Below, in pieces: positions 63,375 to 64,000 of a stretch of 64,000 bases of DNA (the first letter of the stretch is position 1; each line of letters starts with the position of its first letter). The position numbers and the translations under genes are program-made. This DNA is from Pachyseris speciosa. Its lineage: Eukaryota; Cnidaria; Anthozoa; Scleractinia; Pachyseridae. The notes under the pieces are model-generated. The model worked only from the letters and a program-made list of their open reading frames with translations, was not told the DNA's origin and did not search any database. The stretch is taken from assembly GCA_016490735.1 (NCBI GenBank), contig JAEMWC010000083.1:1552501-1616500 (forward strand). The letters run 5' to 3'.

Positions 63375-63819
63375 GTAACATAAAAGCACTGAATGCCACA
63401 GCATCTAACGTTTATTATAACATATCAAAACACAAAACTATGGGAGCAATGTCGATATTTGTTGGAATTCTCCTTGGAAATAAAAAATTAGTTGAGACCA
63501 AGAATAAGCATTGCACTAATGGTCTTCAATTTCTAATATATAGGAACACTGAACAGCACAACACTTTGTTTATTTAATACTTATGAAGACGTCAATCCTG
63601 GTTTCACCCAGAATTGCTAAGACTATAATTTTGGTTCTATTAATTTTTACCATTTACAGCAACAGAAAAGCATCTCACAAATGAAAAGTATTTTCACACA
63701 TGTGGGTAAATAAATACGCAAAGAGACAACAGTTCAAGTACTTGTTAAAGTAATGAAATAATTTTCATTCGTTTTTAAGTCCTCTTTACTTTTTCATGAA
63801 GGTTTTTACATTTTGTCAG
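63375..63819. other. Intron
   Basis: No feature. Ends in TTTTGTCAG. Confidence 0.4.
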
Positions 63820-63965
63820 CAGAGTGGAAAGCTTATCATCAAAACTTCTGACGTGACTGATGAGGGCCTCAAACATCAGCAAATTCAAACGAAAATGGAG
63901 AATATCCTTCTTTCTATCTCTGTTGGAGCCGTCGCCCTCTACTTCGTTGTATTGTTAGCCCTGAG
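63820..63965 (+). CDS. Host receptor exon: transmembrane segment
   Basis: 146-bp exon, phase 0 to 2, donor GTAATA. Encodes QSGKLIIKTSDVTDEGLKHQ then a 20-residue hydrophobic stretch ILLSISVGAVALYFVVLLAL. Either the single helix of a type I receptor or the first helix of a 7TM domain; the window ends before this can be decided. No GPS cysteine/tryptophan motif is visible before it. Confidence 0.7.
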
Positions 63966-64000
63966 GTAATAAGAGAGAACAAATTCGTGAGATGAGGGTG

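Overview
The window reads as animal DNA, most likely an anthozoan cnidarian (stony coral or sea anemone). Support comes from short phase-1 extracellular-domain exons separated by long AT-rich introns, tRNA-derived SINEs, many palindromic MITEs, L1-like LINEs, a Penelope-like remnant and a large Polinton. Assignment to Anthozoa is inference from repeat style and protein resemblance, with no database search.

One host gene on the + strand spans the whole window and runs off both ends. About 20 exons with good splice sites can be read: CUB half, Ig, CUB, Ig, CUB (1003-46264), then von Willebrand C-like, cysteine-rich and LDL-receptor class A exons (47034-55246), a hormone-receptor-like exon (55976-56077), GAIN-like helical exons and a hydrophobic transmembrane exon at the right edge (63820-63965). 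It looks like a modular cell-surface receptor. An adhesion-GPCR-like identity is possible but unproven, because neither a GPS motif nor seven membrane segments are visible.

The 33-kb intron inside its second CUB domain (2342-35319) holds most of the accessory DNA. It contains a degenerate L1-like LINE on the minus strand (about 2599-7730), a Tc1/mariner-like remnant (8236-8805), and a full-length 24,016-bp Polinton/Maverick (9286-33301). The Polinton has 303-bp terminal inverted repeats, hairpin-capable 66-bp ends, 25-bp subterminal repeats and a perfect 6-bp target duplication (CTTGGG).

The Polinton carries a protein-primed DNA polymerase B, a VRR-NUC nuclease with AT-hook and zinc finger, a BRO-N protein, a DDE integrase with chromodomain, a phospholipase A2-like protein, an adenain-type protease and a pVI-like membrane-active protein. 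It also carries a major capsid protein, a penton-like minor capsid protein, a packaging ATPase, a collagen-stalked fibre gene with phage-tail-fibre-like repeats, a second fibre gene, a two-helix membrane protein and a VLTF3/TFIIB-like factor. Most of its genes start inside a shared AT-rich motif (TAATATATATG-like), which suggests an element-specific promoter. Many large genes carry frameshifts or stops, so this copy is dead. A young Ty3/gypsy-type LTR retrotransposon (26228-30892; 190-bp LTRs differing at one base; 5-bp duplication CATAA; intact gag and pol) sits inside the second fibre gene.

The remaining introns hold nested repeats: a 5.5-kb element with arms of more than 1.2 kb between TTAA sites and an hAT transposase remnant inside (36173-41632), which itself interrupts an AATAAGCCCCC repeat; a TTAA-flanked MITE (43333-44278); several other palindromic MITEs; three related copies of another repeat family; tandem SINEs; and a Penelope-like fragment.
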